The notes below the pieces were generated by a model. That model was not told where the DNA came from, searched no databases, and was given only the letters and a program-made list of their open reading frames with translations. 64,000 nucleotides of DNA from Planotetraspora silvatica (lineage in GTDB: Bacteria; Actinomycetota; Actinomycetes; Streptosporangiales; Streptosporangiaceae), in NCBI RefSeq assembly GCF_016863315.1, contig NZ_BOOQ01000006.1:32235-96234 (forward strand), given 5' to 3'. Within the stretch, counting starts at the first letter, position 1; each line of letters begins with the position of its first letter. A program made the position numbers and the translations under genes. Positions 1-9,199 of this stretch are shown piece by piece.

Positions 1-191
1 TACCACCACTCGCCGTCGCTGGCGTTCGACGCGAGGACGTCCTCGGCCATGGCGGGGGCCATGGGGTTGATCACGCGCAGGCGGGGATACAGCCCCGCCG
101 GCGCCGTCAGGCGCACCTGGAACGAGTGGGCCTCCAACTGGGCGGCGAGCCGCTCCAGATGGTCCATCGCCTCGCTGCGATCTGGCGTCAT
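1..191 (-). CDS. Conserved hypothetical protein, 3' end outside window
   Basis: The ATG is at 191 and the frame stays open to the window edge, giving 63 visible residues. The N-terminus begins MTPDRSEAMDHLERLA and continues with an alternating hydrophobic pattern (FQVRLTAP, LRVINP) ending around DGEWW. It is acidic and soluble-looking, without a signal peptide or membrane segment. It is divergent from the XRE/TPR regulator at 432, and the 240-bp gap between them should hold both promoters. I do not recognise a characterised family. Small proteins beside XRE regulators are common in actinomycetes, so a functional link to that regulator is possible but unproven. Confidence 0.6.
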   Translation of the reverse strand, partial: MTPDRSEAMDHLERLAAQLEAHSFQVRLTAPAGLYPRLRVINPMAPAMAEDVLASNASDGEWW

Positions 192-431
192 GGTCGGCCT
201 CCAGGGGATGTCGGTACCTTTCAATCGGAAGCCTGAACCCGACCAGACCGCCCGGCAATCGGGGGCGATCGGCGAAACCGTGCAATAACCAGGGAATTCA
301 TCGATATTCCGTGGAACATCCTCGGGTCCCCGGCCACGAACACGTAACGGTGCGGGAGGCCGGGTGCACCTCGCTTTACATTTGGGAAACATTCGTACAG
401 GGGCGACACTCCAACTGCGGAGGGCACGCAC

Positions 432-1874
432 ATGGCCCGTGGAGAGCATTCACCCGCATGCGCCCGGCGCTGGCGTGAGCAGGCCGAAGGCCGTCAGTGG
501 ACGCTCTGGCAGACCGTCCAGGCGATCCACGGATGTTGCGGTGTGAGCCTGCTCAAGGCCCACCGGCTCGGCCGCGGCTGGTCGGCCAGGCAGGCGATAG
601 AGGAGCTCGAGTTCCTCTGCGAGCAGCAGTCCCTCGGGCTGCCGCGCGCCAGCATCGACCTGCTGAACGCCTGGGAGAACAACCGGGCCAGGCCCCGCCC
701 CCAGACGATCGACCTGCTGGCCCGGCTCTACCGGGCCAATGCCGTACGGCTCGGCCTCGCCGCCGACTACTGCGAGGACCAGGGCGGGCAGAAGGTCGTG
801 GTCGTCGGCCCCGGCCAGTCCGACGAGACCGTCCATCTGGAGGACGCCGGCGACGACACCGAGCGGCGGGCGCTGTTCCACCAGGCCATGCTCCTCGGCA
901 CGCCCAACGGCCGGTTCTTCGCCGAGGTCGAGGGCACCCGGCACGACATCGACAGGACCCTGGCCGCCGGGTCCGTGACCGAGGACCAGCTCGATCGGCT
1001 GGACGAGCAGGTGCTGCGCTACCGCCGCGAGTACATGACCACGCCGCCGATGCCGATGTTGTGCCGCGTCATGCTGGAGATCTCCGACGTGCGGAAGCTG
1101 AGCGCGGCCCGCCAGCCGTCCTCGGTGCAGCGCCGCCTGCTGACCGCGACGACGATGCTGGCCCTGCTCTCGGCGGACGCGCTGATGAAGCTGGGCGACA
1201 CCCGCCAGGCCCACTCCTGGTACGGCACGGCCCGCGCCTCCTCCGACGACGTCGGGGACCTGAGGTTGCGGGCCCTCGTCCGGGCGCAGCAGACGATGTT
1301 GCTCTACTACTACGGCGACCTCAACGAGACCGTACGGCTGGCCAGGGAGGCCCGGATGCTCGCGGGATCGGCCCCGAGCTCTCCCGCGGCGCTCGCGGCG
1401 GCGGCCGAGGCCCGGGCGCTCGCCCGGATGGGGGACGGCAAGGCGGCCAGGCTGGCCCTCGCGGAGGCCGAGCAGATCTTCGCGAGGATGCGGGGCATGA
1501 GCCAGGACGACCTGGCCTTCGTCTTCACCGAGAAACGCATGAAGTTCTACCGGACCGGGACGCTGATCGAGCTGGGCGACGCCGACGATTTCGACGGCCT
1601 CGACGGCTTCTCCTCCGGCTTCCACACGATCGACCCCGCTCTCATCCAGCTCGACCAGGCCAGCCATCTGGCCAGGCACGGGGACCACGAGGAGGCGTGC
1701 AGGATCGCGGCCGACGCGCTGAGACAGGTGCCGGCCGAGCATCGGACCTCGATCGTCGTCACCCGCGCGAAGGCGCTGCTCGCCGACGTCGACCCGGGGC
1801 TGCCGGCCGTGCGGCACCTGCGGCAGGTGCTCTCGGAGTCCTCTTCGCGGCTCGCCCTGGACAGCCGGCTGTGA
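432..1874 (+). CDS. XRE-type regulator with C-terminal TPR-like region
   Basis: This 480-aa protein has the build of large actinomycete XRE regulators. An N-terminal helix-turn-helix region lies at about residues 45-105 (LNAWENNRARPRPQTIDLLARLY is split over the recognition part). After a linker come about 300 residues of alanine-rich helical pairs resembling tetratricopeptide repeats (about 200-470). The ATG at 432 follows GGAGGG with a 7-base gap, a convincing start. The stop is 7 bases before the next ATG at 1882, so the two genes are almost certainly co-transcribed. The DNA target and signal are unknown. Such proteins often act as local activators or repressors, with the TPR part as the sensing or protein-contact domain; that is family knowledge, not visible here. 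Confidence 0.8.
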   Translation: MARGEHSPACARRWREQAEGRQWTLWQTVQAIHGCCGVSLLKAHRLGRGWSARQAIEELEFLCEQQSLGLPRASIDLLNAWENNRARPRPQTIDLLARLYRANAVRLGLAADYCEDQGGQKVVVVGPGQSDETVHLEDAGDDTERRALFHQAMLLGTPNGRFFAEVEGTRHDIDRTLAAGSVTEDQLDRLDEQVLRYRREYMTTPPMPMLCRVMLEISDVRKLSAARQPSSVQRRLLTATTMLALLSADALMKLGDTRQAHSWYGTARASSDDVGDLRLRALVRAQQTMLLYYYGDLNETVRLAREARMLAGSAPSSPAALAAAAEARALARMGDGKAARLALAEAEQIFARMRGMSQDDLAFVFTEKRMKFYRTGTLIELGDADDFDGLDGFSSGFHTIDPALIQLDQASHLARHGDHEEACRIAADALRQVPAEHRTSIVVTRAKALLADVDPGLPAVRHLRQVLSESSSRLALDSRL

Positions 1875-1881
1875 GGCGGCG

Positions 1882-2790
1882 ATGAGAGCCGGGGGGCGGC
1901 CGCCGCTCGCCGAGGAGGCGTTCGGCCTTCTGCGTGAAGTGTGCGGCCAGCTGGGCGTGGATTCCCGGGGCGCACAGCTCATGCGGTTGCGCAGCAACGC
2001 GGTCTTCAAGCTCCGCGGCGACATGGTCGTGCGGATCGCCACCGCCCCCGACGCCCTGACACGGCTGCCCGTGGTGCTGGCGGTCGCGCGCTGGCTCGCC
2101 GACCGGGGCTTCCCGACCGTGCGCCCGGTGGACGAGATCCCGGGCCAGCCCATCGTCTACGGCGGCAGGGCCGTGACCTTCTGGCGGTACGTGCGGTCGA
2201 GGGGCCGTCCCACGACCCAGGAACTCGGCCGGATCCTGCGGAACCTGCACCGCGAGCCCGTGCCCCCCATGCCGCTGCGCCGGCTCACCGACCCCCTCGC
2301 GGAGGTGCGTCATGCCGTCGAGCACCGGGCGGAGGTGCTGACCGCCGGGCAGCGGGCCTGGCTCGGCGACCGGATCGAGGAGCTCACCGGGCGCTGGGGC
2401 GACCTGGAGACCGGGCCTCCCGTCCTCCTGCACGGCGACGCGTGGATCGACAACCTGCTGCGCTGCCGGGACGGCCACGTGGTGCTGCTGGACTGGGACG
2501 GCGTCGCGGTCGGCCCCCGGGAGTGGGACCTCGTGCACACCTACCACGGGCAGCGCCGTTTCGGCCTGTCCGCGGCCGACGTCGAGGAGTTCGCCCGTGC
2601 GTACGGCGCCGACCTGCGACTGTGGCCCGGCTACGGCACTCTGATGGAGGTCAGGGACATGTACGCGGTCGGCATCCACATCCGCAACGCCCTGGGAGAC
2701 CCCTTCTCACGGCAGGAACTTCCCCGCAGGCTCGACTCGTTGACCCGTGGTGACGGCCACGCGAGGTGGTACATGGCATCGCCCGCATAG
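1882..2790 (+). CDS. Aminoglycoside phosphotransferase (APH)-fold kinase
   Basis: This 302-aa protein has the APH/choline-kinase fold. The catalytic loop is LLHGDAWIDNLL (about residues 181-192; Asp of HGD and the following Asn), followed by VVLLDWDGVAVGPREWDL, which holds the Mg-binding aspartate. The N-terminal half supplies the nucleotide-binding lobe (VFKLRGDMVVRIA). It lies 7 bases after the XRE regulator, so it is the second gene of a two-gene operon. The real substrate cannot be told from sequence: APH-fold proteins phosphorylate aminoglycosides, macrolides, homoserine, choline or sugars. Nothing next to it points to resistance. A small-molecule kinase under the control of the upstream regulator is the safest reading. 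Confidence 0.8.
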   Translation: MRAGGRPPLAEEAFGLLREVCGQLGVDSRGAQLMRLRSNAVFKLRGDMVVRIATAPDALTRLPVVLAVARWLADRGFPTVRPVDEIPGQPIVYGGRAVTFWRYVRSRGRPTTQELGRILRNLHREPVPPMPLRRLTDPLAEVRHAVEHRAEVLTAGQRAWLGDRIEELTGRWGDLETGPPVLLHGDAWIDNLLRCRDGHVVLLDWDGVAVGPREWDLVHTYHGQRRFGLSAADVEEFARAYGADLRLWPGYGTLMEVRDMYAVGIHIRNALGDPFSRQELPRRLDSLTRGDGHARWYMASPA

Positions 2791-2800
2791 GTATTCGGCG

Positions 2801-2819
2801 ATCCGGGTACTCTCCGGAT
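2801..2819 (+). terminator. Short hairpin after the phosphotransferase gene
   Basis: ATCCGG (2801-2806) and CCGGAT (2814-2819) form a perfect 6-bp stem with a 7-base loop, 11 bases after the stop at 2790. There is no clear T-run, so it is only a possible terminator of the XRE/APH operon. It separates that operon from the cold-shock gene leader. Confidence 0.35.
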
Positions 2820-3010
2820 AGGCTGTTGTTGTTGCAGCGGTGATTTCCTAGAACGTGTTTTAGCCAAAGGCACGCACTCGGGGAATCTCCCGGCGGCGGG
2901 CGTGCTTGCTTGCTTTTCCAGCGTGATACGCGGATGCAGGGTAAGGTCCGCTGAGCAGCCCCGTGTCTCCGACCTGGTGACATGGTGAGGCTCCCGTAAA
3001 GGAGAAGCAG

Positions 3011-3214
3011 TTGTCTGAAGGCACCGTCAAGTGGTTCAACGCCGAAAAGGGCTTCGGGTTCATCGCTCCTGACGACGGTACACCTGACGTGTTCGTTCAC
3101 TACTCGGCGATCACCTCGAGTGGTTACCGAAGCCTGGACGAGAACCAGCGCGTCAGTTTTGTGACCGTACAGGGCGCCAAGGGTCCGCAGGCCGAGCAGG
3201 TCACGCCCCTCTAG
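3011..3214 (+). CDS. cspA: Cold-shock domain protein (CspA family), TTG start
   Basis: This 67-aa protein is a single OB-fold cold-shock domain. It shows the RNP1-type motif [11 protein letters not shown] and the RNP2-type motif DVFVHYSAI, and starts [16 protein letters not shown] as typical CspA proteins do. It binds single-stranded nucleic acid and acts as an RNA chaperone. The start is TTG at 3011, supported by AAAGGAG ending 8 bases upstream and by exact family alignment; the first upstream alternative would add unrelated residues. The gene stands alone. About 220 bases of leader separate it from the previous gene, consistent with the long regulated 5' leaders known for csp mRNAs. A hairpin follows at 3236-3259. 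Confidence 0.95.
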   Translation: MSEGTVKWFNAEKGFGFIAPDDGTPDVFVHYSAITSSGYRSLDENQRVSFVTVQGAKGPQAEQVTPL

Positions 3215-3235
3215 GCTCAAGAGAAGTTCGAAGAT

Positions 3236-3259
3236 TCGGGCTCGCGCTCACGAGCCCGA
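3236..3259 (+). terminator. Hairpin after cspA
   Basis: TCGGGCTCG (3236-3244) and CGAGCCCGA (3251-3259) form a perfect 9-bp stem with a 6-base loop, 21 bases after the cspA stop. A second weaker stem, ACCCGCG (3275-3281) with CGCGGGT (3294-3300), follows and is trailed by a T-rich stretch near 3309-3325. Together they look like the terminator of the cspA transcript. Confidence 0.7.
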
Positions 3260-3344
3260 CATATCGAAAACCGGACCCGCGTCGCACCGGCGGCGCGGGT
3301 TTCCGGATGTTTTGCCGACTTTTTACCGGGCAGCCACCAGCCTT

Positions 3345-5033
3345 ATGAGGCTGAGCGTCACGTCCGATCTGTGGTGGAAGAACGCGGTCGTTTATTGTCT
3401 TGATGTCGAGACATATGCCGACGGGAACGGCGACGGGGTCGGGGATTTCCGGGGTGCCATCCAGCGGATCGACCACCTCGACCGGATGGGCGTGACGTGC
3501 ATCTGGCTGATGCCGTTCTTCCCCAGCCCCGATCGTGACGACGGCTACGACATCACCGACTTCTACAACGTGGACCCGCGACTGGGCACACTCGGCGACT
3601 TCGTGGAGTTCATGCGGGTGGCCAGGGACCGGGGCATCCGGGTCATCGCCGACCTCGTCGTGAACCACACGTCCGATCAGCACCCGTGGTTCCTGGACGC
3701 CCGATCGGGTAAGGACTCGCGATATCGCGACTGGTACATCTGGTCCGACGAACCCGAGCCCGACGACCCCAAGGGAGTGGTGTTCCCCGACAAGGAGAAC
3801 AGCCTGTGGGAGTTCGACGAGAAGACCGGCCAGTATTACTTCCACCGGTTCTACCGGTTCCAGCCCGACCTCAACACGAACAATGCCGAGGTGCGCGACG
3901 AGATCGCGCGGATCCTCGGCTTCTGGATGGAACTCGGCCTTTCCGGATTCCGCGTCGACGCGGTGCCGTTCCTGGTGGAGCAGGTCACCGATCCCGGTGA
4001 CGAGAAGCTTCCCGACCCGCACGAGTTCTTCGCCGACCTGCGCGCCTTCATGAATCGCAGGGACGGCTCCGCCGCACTGCTCGGCGAGGTGAACCTGCCC
4101 TATGACGACCTCGTGAAGTATTTCGGCGACTCGCTCGGCAACCAGATCACGATGTGCTTCGACTTCATCGGCATGCAGAACATGTATCTCTCGCTGGCCC
4201 GGGGCGACGCCGGGCCGCTCGCTGCGGCGCTCAGGGAGCGGCCCCGGCCGCCCAGGGACGCCCATTGGGCGACCTTCGTCCGCAACCACGACGAGCTCAC
4301 CTTGGACAAGCTCAGCGACTCCGAGCGCCAGGAGGTCTTCGCGGCCTTCGGCCCCGACGAGGACATGCAGTTGTACGGCCGGGGCCTCCGCCGGCGCCTG
4401 CCCACGATGCTCGGGGGCGACCTGGAGCGGATCAAGATGGTCTACAGCCTGCTGTTCTCCCTGCCCGGCACCCCCGTCCTGTTCTACGGGGAGGAGATCG
4501 GCATGGGGGAGAACCTGGCCCTGGAGGGCCGGCAGGCCGTCCGCACGCCGATGCAGTGGACCCCCAACCGCAACGGCGGTTTCAGCACCGCCGACCTCGC
4601 GAAGATCCACAATGCCATGCCCTCCGGGGACTACGGCCCCGAGCGTGTGAACGTCAGTGCCCAGCAGCGCGACCCCGACTCCCTGCTGCTCTGGATCACC
4701 CGGCTCGTCCGGCACTACCGGGAGTGCCCTGAGCTCGCCTGGGGCGACTACACCGTCCTCGACTGCGGGGCCGACGCCGTGCTGGCCCATCGGGCGGACG
4801 CGGAGGGGGAGACCGTCGTCGCCGCGCACAACTTCGGCGACGAGGAGACCGAGGCCGAGATCGTCCTCGAGGGCCTCGACTCGTCCAAGGTGCTGACCGA
4901 TCTCCTGGTGGACGGGACGGTGGAGATCTCCGACAGCGGACGCGCGCGATTCGGCCTCGGAAGGTACGGATGCCGGTGGTTCCGCGTCTCCACCCCTGAG
5001 ACCGCCCCTGCCGATTCCGCGGACCCGTCCTAG
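3345..5033 (+). CDS. GH13 alpha-amylase-family enzyme, trehalose-synthase-like
   Basis: The sequence follows trehalose synthase / amylosucrase-type GH13 enzymes: GNGDGVGDFRG, WLMPFFPSP, DDGYDITDFYNVDP and the beta-3 motif DLVVNHTS. The catalytic triad is visible: nucleophile Asp in GFRVDAVPF (about residue 205), acid/base Glu in LLGEVNLP (about 248) and the stabilising Asp in VRNHDELTLD (about 315). The C-terminal ~90 residues form the usual beta domain. At about 562 aa it matches stand-alone TreS-type proteins. The ATG at 3345 is preferred because the family-like sequence begins just after it; a TTG at 3312 is also in frame, and neither has a strong Shine-Dalgarno. Likely a maltose/trehalose or alpha-glucan enzyme in the cytoplasm; the exact reaction is not settled by sequence. 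No treZ, treY, glgE or pep2 neighbour is present. Confidence 0.75.
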   Translation: MRLSVTSDLWWKNAVVYCLDVETYADGNGDGVGDFRGAIQRIDHLDRMGVTCIWLMPFFPSPDRDDGYDITDFYNVDPRLGTLGDFVEFMRVARDRGIRVIADLVVNHTSDQHPWFLDARSGKDSRYRDWYIWSDEPEPDDPKGVVFPDKENSLWEFDEKTGQYYFHRFYRFQPDLNTNNAEVRDEIARILGFWMELGLSGFRVDAVPFLVEQVTDPGDEKLPDPHEFFADLRAFMNRRDGSAALLGEVNLPYDDLVKYFGDSLGNQITMCFDFIGMQNMYLSLARGDAGPLAAALRERPRPPRDAHWATFVRNHDELTLDKLSDSERQEVFAAFGPDEDMQLYGRGLRRRLPTMLGGDLERIKMVYSLLFSLPGTPVLFYGEEIGMGENLALEGRQAVRTPMQWTPNRNGGFSTADLAKIHNAMPSGDYGPERVNVSAQQRDPDSLLLWITRLVRHYRECPELAWGDYTVLDCGADAVLAHRADAEGETVVAAHNFGDEETEAEIVLEGLDSSKVLTDLLVDGTVEISDSGRARFGLGRYGCRWFRVSTPETAPADSADPS

Positions 5034-5104
5034 GGGAACCTCAGGGGCCGGTCGGGTATATCTCCGATGGGCCGGTGTCCTCCCCGCGGCCACAGTGATG
5101 AGCC

Positions 5105-5770
5105 ATGGGGATGTTCTTTACCTTTGCCGGAAACCCGTATGACGTCGCACTACGCCGAGGGGGTTGGGCGCCCGCCTGGTGGGGGCCCGATCTCGCCCGA
5201 GTCGCGGGGAACGCGCTGGTCGCCGCCGGCTGCCTGGGCATGGTGCTCCTGCACCTCGTGTCAGGGCTCGACCCTGTGCGCGACGTGATCAGCCAGTTCG
5301 TCTTCGCACCGTACGGCTGGCTGTTGCCCGTCTCGCTGGTGTCGCTCGCGTGCGGCTCGGCCCTGGCCGCCCTTCGGCTGGCGCGACTGGACCGCAGGGT
5401 CGCGTTGCTGGCCGGGCTGTGGAGCGGCTGTCTGCTTCTGGTGGCCGGATTCCCTACGGACCGGCCAGGGTTGTCCCTGTCGATGTCCGGGGGGATTCAC
5501 CGATACGCGGCAGCCGTCGCCTTCGTCAGCCTGCCGGTCGGGGGACTGATCCTTGCCCGGATCGTGGGCTCACGCCTCGTCCGGGCGCTCAGCGTGGTCA
5601 CGCTGGCCCTGGTCGTCCTGGTGCTTCTGCCGTACCTCGCCAAGACGCTGGGTCATGACCTCGGGGCGATCCCCGCCGGCCTGACCCAGCGCCTGACCGT
5701 GCTGTCGGACGTGGCAGATCTGGTCGCGATGACGTCGCTCACCGCCCGTGGGGCGGTGGCGCGGCGCCGG
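5105..5770 (+). CDS. DUF998-like integral membrane protein; stop codon not found before mdh
   Basis: About 220 residues with six hydrophobic segments match the DUF998 family pattern: an N-terminal AGNALVAAGCLGMVLL helix, then DVISQFVFAPYGWL, then a glycine-rich GFPTD loop after helix 3. Two ATGs lie close together (5105 and 5111), and the first is used. Function is unknown; DUF998 proteins are small multi-spanning membrane proteins. The odd point is the end. The family-like sequence runs out near ARRR at about 5765, yet this frame has no stop there. It stays open, codon-for-codon antisense to mdh, until 6679. The end given is where recognisable protein stops, not a stop codon. A lost stop, a frameshift or a real long antisense overlap would all fit. 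Confidence 0.55.
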
Positions 5771-6901
<1,131 letters not shown>

Positions 6902-6906
6902 TCAGG

Positions 6907-7296
6907 GTGAACGATCTCTCCCCTGGTGGCGAGGCGCCCGATCCCCGGCTCGGAGCCGCCCTGCGGTTCGCGACGGAGCTGGTGGCGTGGGTGGCCGCCC
7001 CGTGGGCGTTGTGGAGCCACTCCGTGGTGCTGGCGCTCGTCTCGGTCGTGGTGCTGATCGGCCTGCCGACGTTGTTGTCCACACCTGGGGACAAGGCCTC
7101 GGCCATCGTCCCGGTCCCGGGGTGGGTGGTGATCCTCCTCGTCCTGCTGCAGTTCGCCGCCGCGGCGGTGGCCTCGTGGTTCGCCTGGCCTCCGGTGGTC
7201 GCCGTGCTCGTCTGGGTCCTGGTCGTGGCCGCGGTCGTCGCCCAGGGCCCGCGCTGGCGGTGGCTCGCCGGCAACCCGGGCACGGCCAGGAGCTGA
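6907..7296 (+). CDS. Small four-helix membrane protein (DUF2568/YrdB-like)
   Basis: This 129-aa protein has four hydrophobic segments at about residues 17-38, 40-58, 70-92 and 94-113, with short charged loops and a basic C-terminus (GPRWRWL). The order LRFATELVAWVA then IGLPTLLSTPGDK then VPVPGWVV recalls YrdB-type DUF2568 proteins, but I am not certain of the family. The GTG at 6907 is the only early start. It is divergent from mdh with a 158-bp gap, and convergent with the metal-efflux gene at 7354. Function unknown. Confidence 0.6.
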   Translation: MNDLSPGGEAPDPRLGAALRFATELVAWVAAPWALWSHSVVLALVSVVVLIGLPTLLSTPGDKASAIVPVPGWVVILLVLLQFAAAAVASWFAWPPVVAVLVWVLVVAAVVAQGPRWRWLAGNPGTARS

Positions 7297-7353
7297 AGCC
7301 CCCCGGAGTGGGATCAGCGGCACGCTGGGCCGAGCCGGCCGCGAGCGCCCCGG

Positions 7354-8463
7354 TCATGTCGCGCCGGGGTGGGAGGGGCCGTGCGGGTCCCGGCAGTGCG
7401 GGCCCTCCTCGCCGATGATCAGCAGCTTGGGAGAGGCGTGGTCCACCTGGAGCGTCGTGTGCTCGATGCCGTACGTGTCGTGCAGCATGGCCTCGGTGGC
7501 CTGCCGTACGGCATGGCAGTCGGAGCCGGGGGCGACGAGCACGTGGGCGGAGAGCGCGGCGTAACCCGAGGTGACCGTCCAGATGTGCAGGTCGTGCACC
7601 TCGACGACGTGCTCCGTCGCCGCCATCCGGGCACCGATCTCGTCGGGCGCCATCCCCGCGGGCGCCGCCTCGAGGAAGACGCGGCCGGAGTCGCGGACCA
7701 GGCCCCAGCCCGCCTTGGCCATCAGGGCGGCCACCACCAGGGCGGCGATGGCGTCCGCCCGGGCCCACCCGGTCAGCCAGACCACGAGACCGGCCGCCGC
7801 CGTGGCGATGAACGCGTAGAGGTCGCTGAGGATGTGCTGGAAGGCCCCTTCGACGTTGAGGCTCGACCGGTTGGCCTTGCTGATGAGCCAGGCGGCGATC
7901 ACGTTGACGACGATGCCGACGAGGCCGGTCACGGCCACGAGCGCACCCTCGACCACGGGCGGGGACACCAGCCGGTGCACGCCTTCGGCGACGAAGAACA
8001 CCGTGAGCAGCAGCAGCGTGATGCCGTTGATCTGCGCGCTGATGATCTCCACGCGCTTGAGCCCGTAGGTGAAGCCGCCCTTGGCCGGGCGTGCGGCGAT
8101 CCGCATGGCGACGAGCGCCAGCCCGATCGCGGCGGCGTCGGTCAGCATGTGGCCGGCGTCCGACAGCAGCGCCAGGGAGCCGGCCAGCAGTCCGGTCACC
8201 ACCTCGGCCGCCATGAAGCCGAGGATCAGGAGCAGCGCTCCCACAAGTGGGCGCCGGTCGGCGTCCGAGCGCACGGCGTGCCCGTGGCCGTGTCCGTGCC
8301 CGTGTCCCGCGTCGTGGCCCTGGCCCTGGCCCGCGTCGTGGTCGCCAACGTCTCCGTGCCCGTGTCCCGCGTCGGGGTCGTGCCCGTCTCCGGGCCCGTG
8401 TGCCCGCTCGGCTCCGGACCCCGGGGCGTGCCCGCGGTCGCGGGCGGCCCGCTGATCAGTCAT
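7354..8463 (-). CDS. Cation diffusion facilitator, His-rich zinc-type exporter
   Basis: This 369-aa CDF protein is like CzcD/ZitB and exports Zn(II) or related divalent ions in exchange for protons. Residues 1-65 are a low-complexity His/Gly/Asp metal-binding tail. Six membrane helices follow, with the two metal-site motifs in helices 2 and 5: DAGHMLTD and FQHILSDL. The cytoplasmic ferredoxin-like domain follows from about residue 275, with VHDLHIWTVTSG. The start at 8463 overlaps the stop of the upstream arsR by 8 bases, so translation is probably coupled. The ArsR/SmtB-type repressor upstream implies metal-inducible expression. The His-rich tail is encoded by imperfect tandem codons (8270-8440). 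Confidence 0.93.
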   Translation of the reverse strand: MTDQRAARDRGHAPGSGAERAHGPGDGHDPDAGHGHGDVGDHDAGQGQGHDAGHGHGHGHGHAVRSDADRRPLVGALLLILGFMAAEVVTGLLAGSLALLSDAGHMLTDAAAIGLALVAMRIAARPAKGGFTYGLKRVEIISAQINGITLLLLTVFFVAEGVHRLVSPPVVEGALVAVTGLVGIVVNVIAAWLISKANRSSLNVEGAFQHILSDLYAFIATAAAGLVVWLTGWARADAIAALVVAALMAKAGWGLVRDSGRVFLEAAPAGMAPDEIGARMAATEHVVEVHDLHIWTVTSGYAALSAHVLVAPGSDCHAVRQATEAMLHDTYGIEHTTLQVDHASPKLLIIGEEGPHCRDPHGPSHPGAT

Positions 8464-8827
8464 GTGAGCCGGCCTCGTCGTGGGTCACGTGGGTGAGGCC
8501 GAGGTCGAAGAGCATCCGTACATGCGAATCGGCCAGCCGGTAGTACGCCATCCGGCCGGACCGCCGCACCTTCACCACGCGGTTGAGCCGGAGCAGTCGC
8601 AGCGCGTGGGAGACGGCCGACTCGCTCTGGCCGCACGCCGCCGCGAGATCGCAGACGCACATCTCGCCACCCTCGAGGAGCGCGGCCATCAGCCGGAGCC
8701 GCCCGGGATCGGACAGAAGCCCGAAGACCTGGGCCAGGCCCTCGATCGCCGTCTCAGGGGGGAGCGACGCCATGACGGCGCTCACCCGGTCGGCGTCGAC
8801 CACCCGTGCGTGTGAAGAGGTGCTCAT
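8456..8827 (-). CDS. ArsR/SmtB-family metal-sensing repressor
   Basis: This 123-aa winged-helix repressor is expected to control itself and the CDF exporter. The helix-turn-helix is clear (VCDLAAACGQSESAVSHALR), with the wing VKVRRSGRMAYYRLAD. A CVCDLA motif at the start of the recognition region supplies two cysteines of the kind that form alpha-3 metal sites. The C-terminal HVRMLFDLGLTHVTHDEAGSHD is rich in His/Asp, like alpha-5 zinc sites. The ATG at 8827 is chosen over an upstream ATG (8875) because the extra 16 residues do not resemble the family. Its own start codon lies inside the palindrome at 8822-8833, so the mRNA is probably leaderless or nearly so and autorepressed. Confidence 0.9.
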   Translation of the reverse strand: MSTSSHARVVDADRVSAVMASLPPETAIEGLAQVFGLLSDPGRLRLMAALLEGGEMCVCDLAAACGQSESAVSHALRLLRLNRVVKVRRSGRMAYYRLADSHVRMLFDLGLTHVTHDEAGSHD

Positions 8828-8855
8828 ATGAGCGATGGTATGCGCCGTATGAGCG
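8822..8855 (-). promoter_or_regulatory. Likely operator of the arsR-CDF operon
   Basis: GCTCATATGAGC (8822-8833) is a perfect 12-bp palindrome covering the arsR start codon. The half-site TATGAGCG (8827-8834) recurs exactly at 8848-8855, 21 bp (two helical turns) further upstream. A related TATGCGCC lies between them. ArsR/SmtB repressors bind such imperfect dyads around their own promoters. Binding by this particular repressor is inferred. Confidence 0.55.
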
Positions 8856-8896
8856 GTTGGCCCGGCGGCTCCCATGATGCCGCGTGGACGGGCCCC

Positions 8897-8923
8897 GGCC
8901 GGCCGCGGCGCCCACGGCCGGCC
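8897..8923 (-). terminator. GC hairpin downstream of the 59-aa membrane gene
   Basis: GGCCGGCCG (8897-8905) pairs with CGGCCGGCC (8915-8923) over 9 bp with a 9-base loop, 15 bases past the stop of the minus-strand small gene. There is no T-run. It sits just upstream of the arsR operator region and may insulate it. Confidence 0.45.
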
Positions 8924-8938
8924 GCCGGGATGAGTGGG

Positions 8939-9118
8939 TCAGGCGTAGTGATCGCGGCTTCCGCCGGAGCGGGTCAGCTTGACGACGACGGACACGATCA
9001 GTGCGACGGCGCCGATGATCAGTACCCACTTCAGCGCGCCGAAGATGAGAGAGATGATCGAACCGAGCACGAAGAAGCCGACGATGACCGCCGCTGCGAT
9101 GAGGAGAATGCGTCCCAT
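8939..9118 (-). CDS. Small hydrophobic membrane protein, 59 aa
   Basis: ATG at 9118 and TGA at 8939 give 59 residues, shorter than usual ORF cut-offs. It has two membrane segments: MGRILLIAAAVIVGFFVLGS (about 1-20) and a longer one at about 22-48 (ALKWVLIIGAVALIVSVVV), then a short basic tail KLTRSGGSRD. The composition and tail look like a genuine small inner-membrane protein and not a shadow frame. It lies between two GC hairpins (8897-8923 and 9135-9164), so it seems to have its own transcript. Function unknown. Confidence 0.6.
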   Translation of the reverse strand: MGRILLIAAAVIVGFFVLGSIISLIFGALKWVLIIGAVALIVSVVVKLTRSGGSRDHYA

Positions 9119-9134
9119 GTCTTCACCGTAAGCT

Positions 9135-9164
9135 CCGCCCGCCCCACGATCACAGGGCGGGCGG
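9135..9164 (-). terminator. Strong hairpin downstream of dapD
   Basis: CCGCCCGCCC (9135-9144) pairs perfectly with GGGCGGGCGG (9155-9164) over 10 bp with a 10-base loop, between the dapD stop (9200) and the small membrane gene. It is the probable terminator of dapD. Confidence 0.65.
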
Positions 9165-9199
9165 CCAAGTTCAGGGCTACCTCAGGGACATCTCAGGGG

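Noticed and set aside
450..2153. Long minus-strand open frame opposite the XRE and phosphotransferase genes
   Set aside because: It has no family-like residues and mirrors two well-supported plus-strand genes; open antisense frames are expected at this GC content.
1882..2790. Aminoglycoside resistance gene
   Set aside because: The APH fold is shared by many metabolic kinases, and there is no resistance or biosynthetic context.
3201..5093. Minus-strand open frame opposite the GH13 gene
   Set aside because: The GH13 catalytic motifs are all on the plus strand, and this frame is a shadow.
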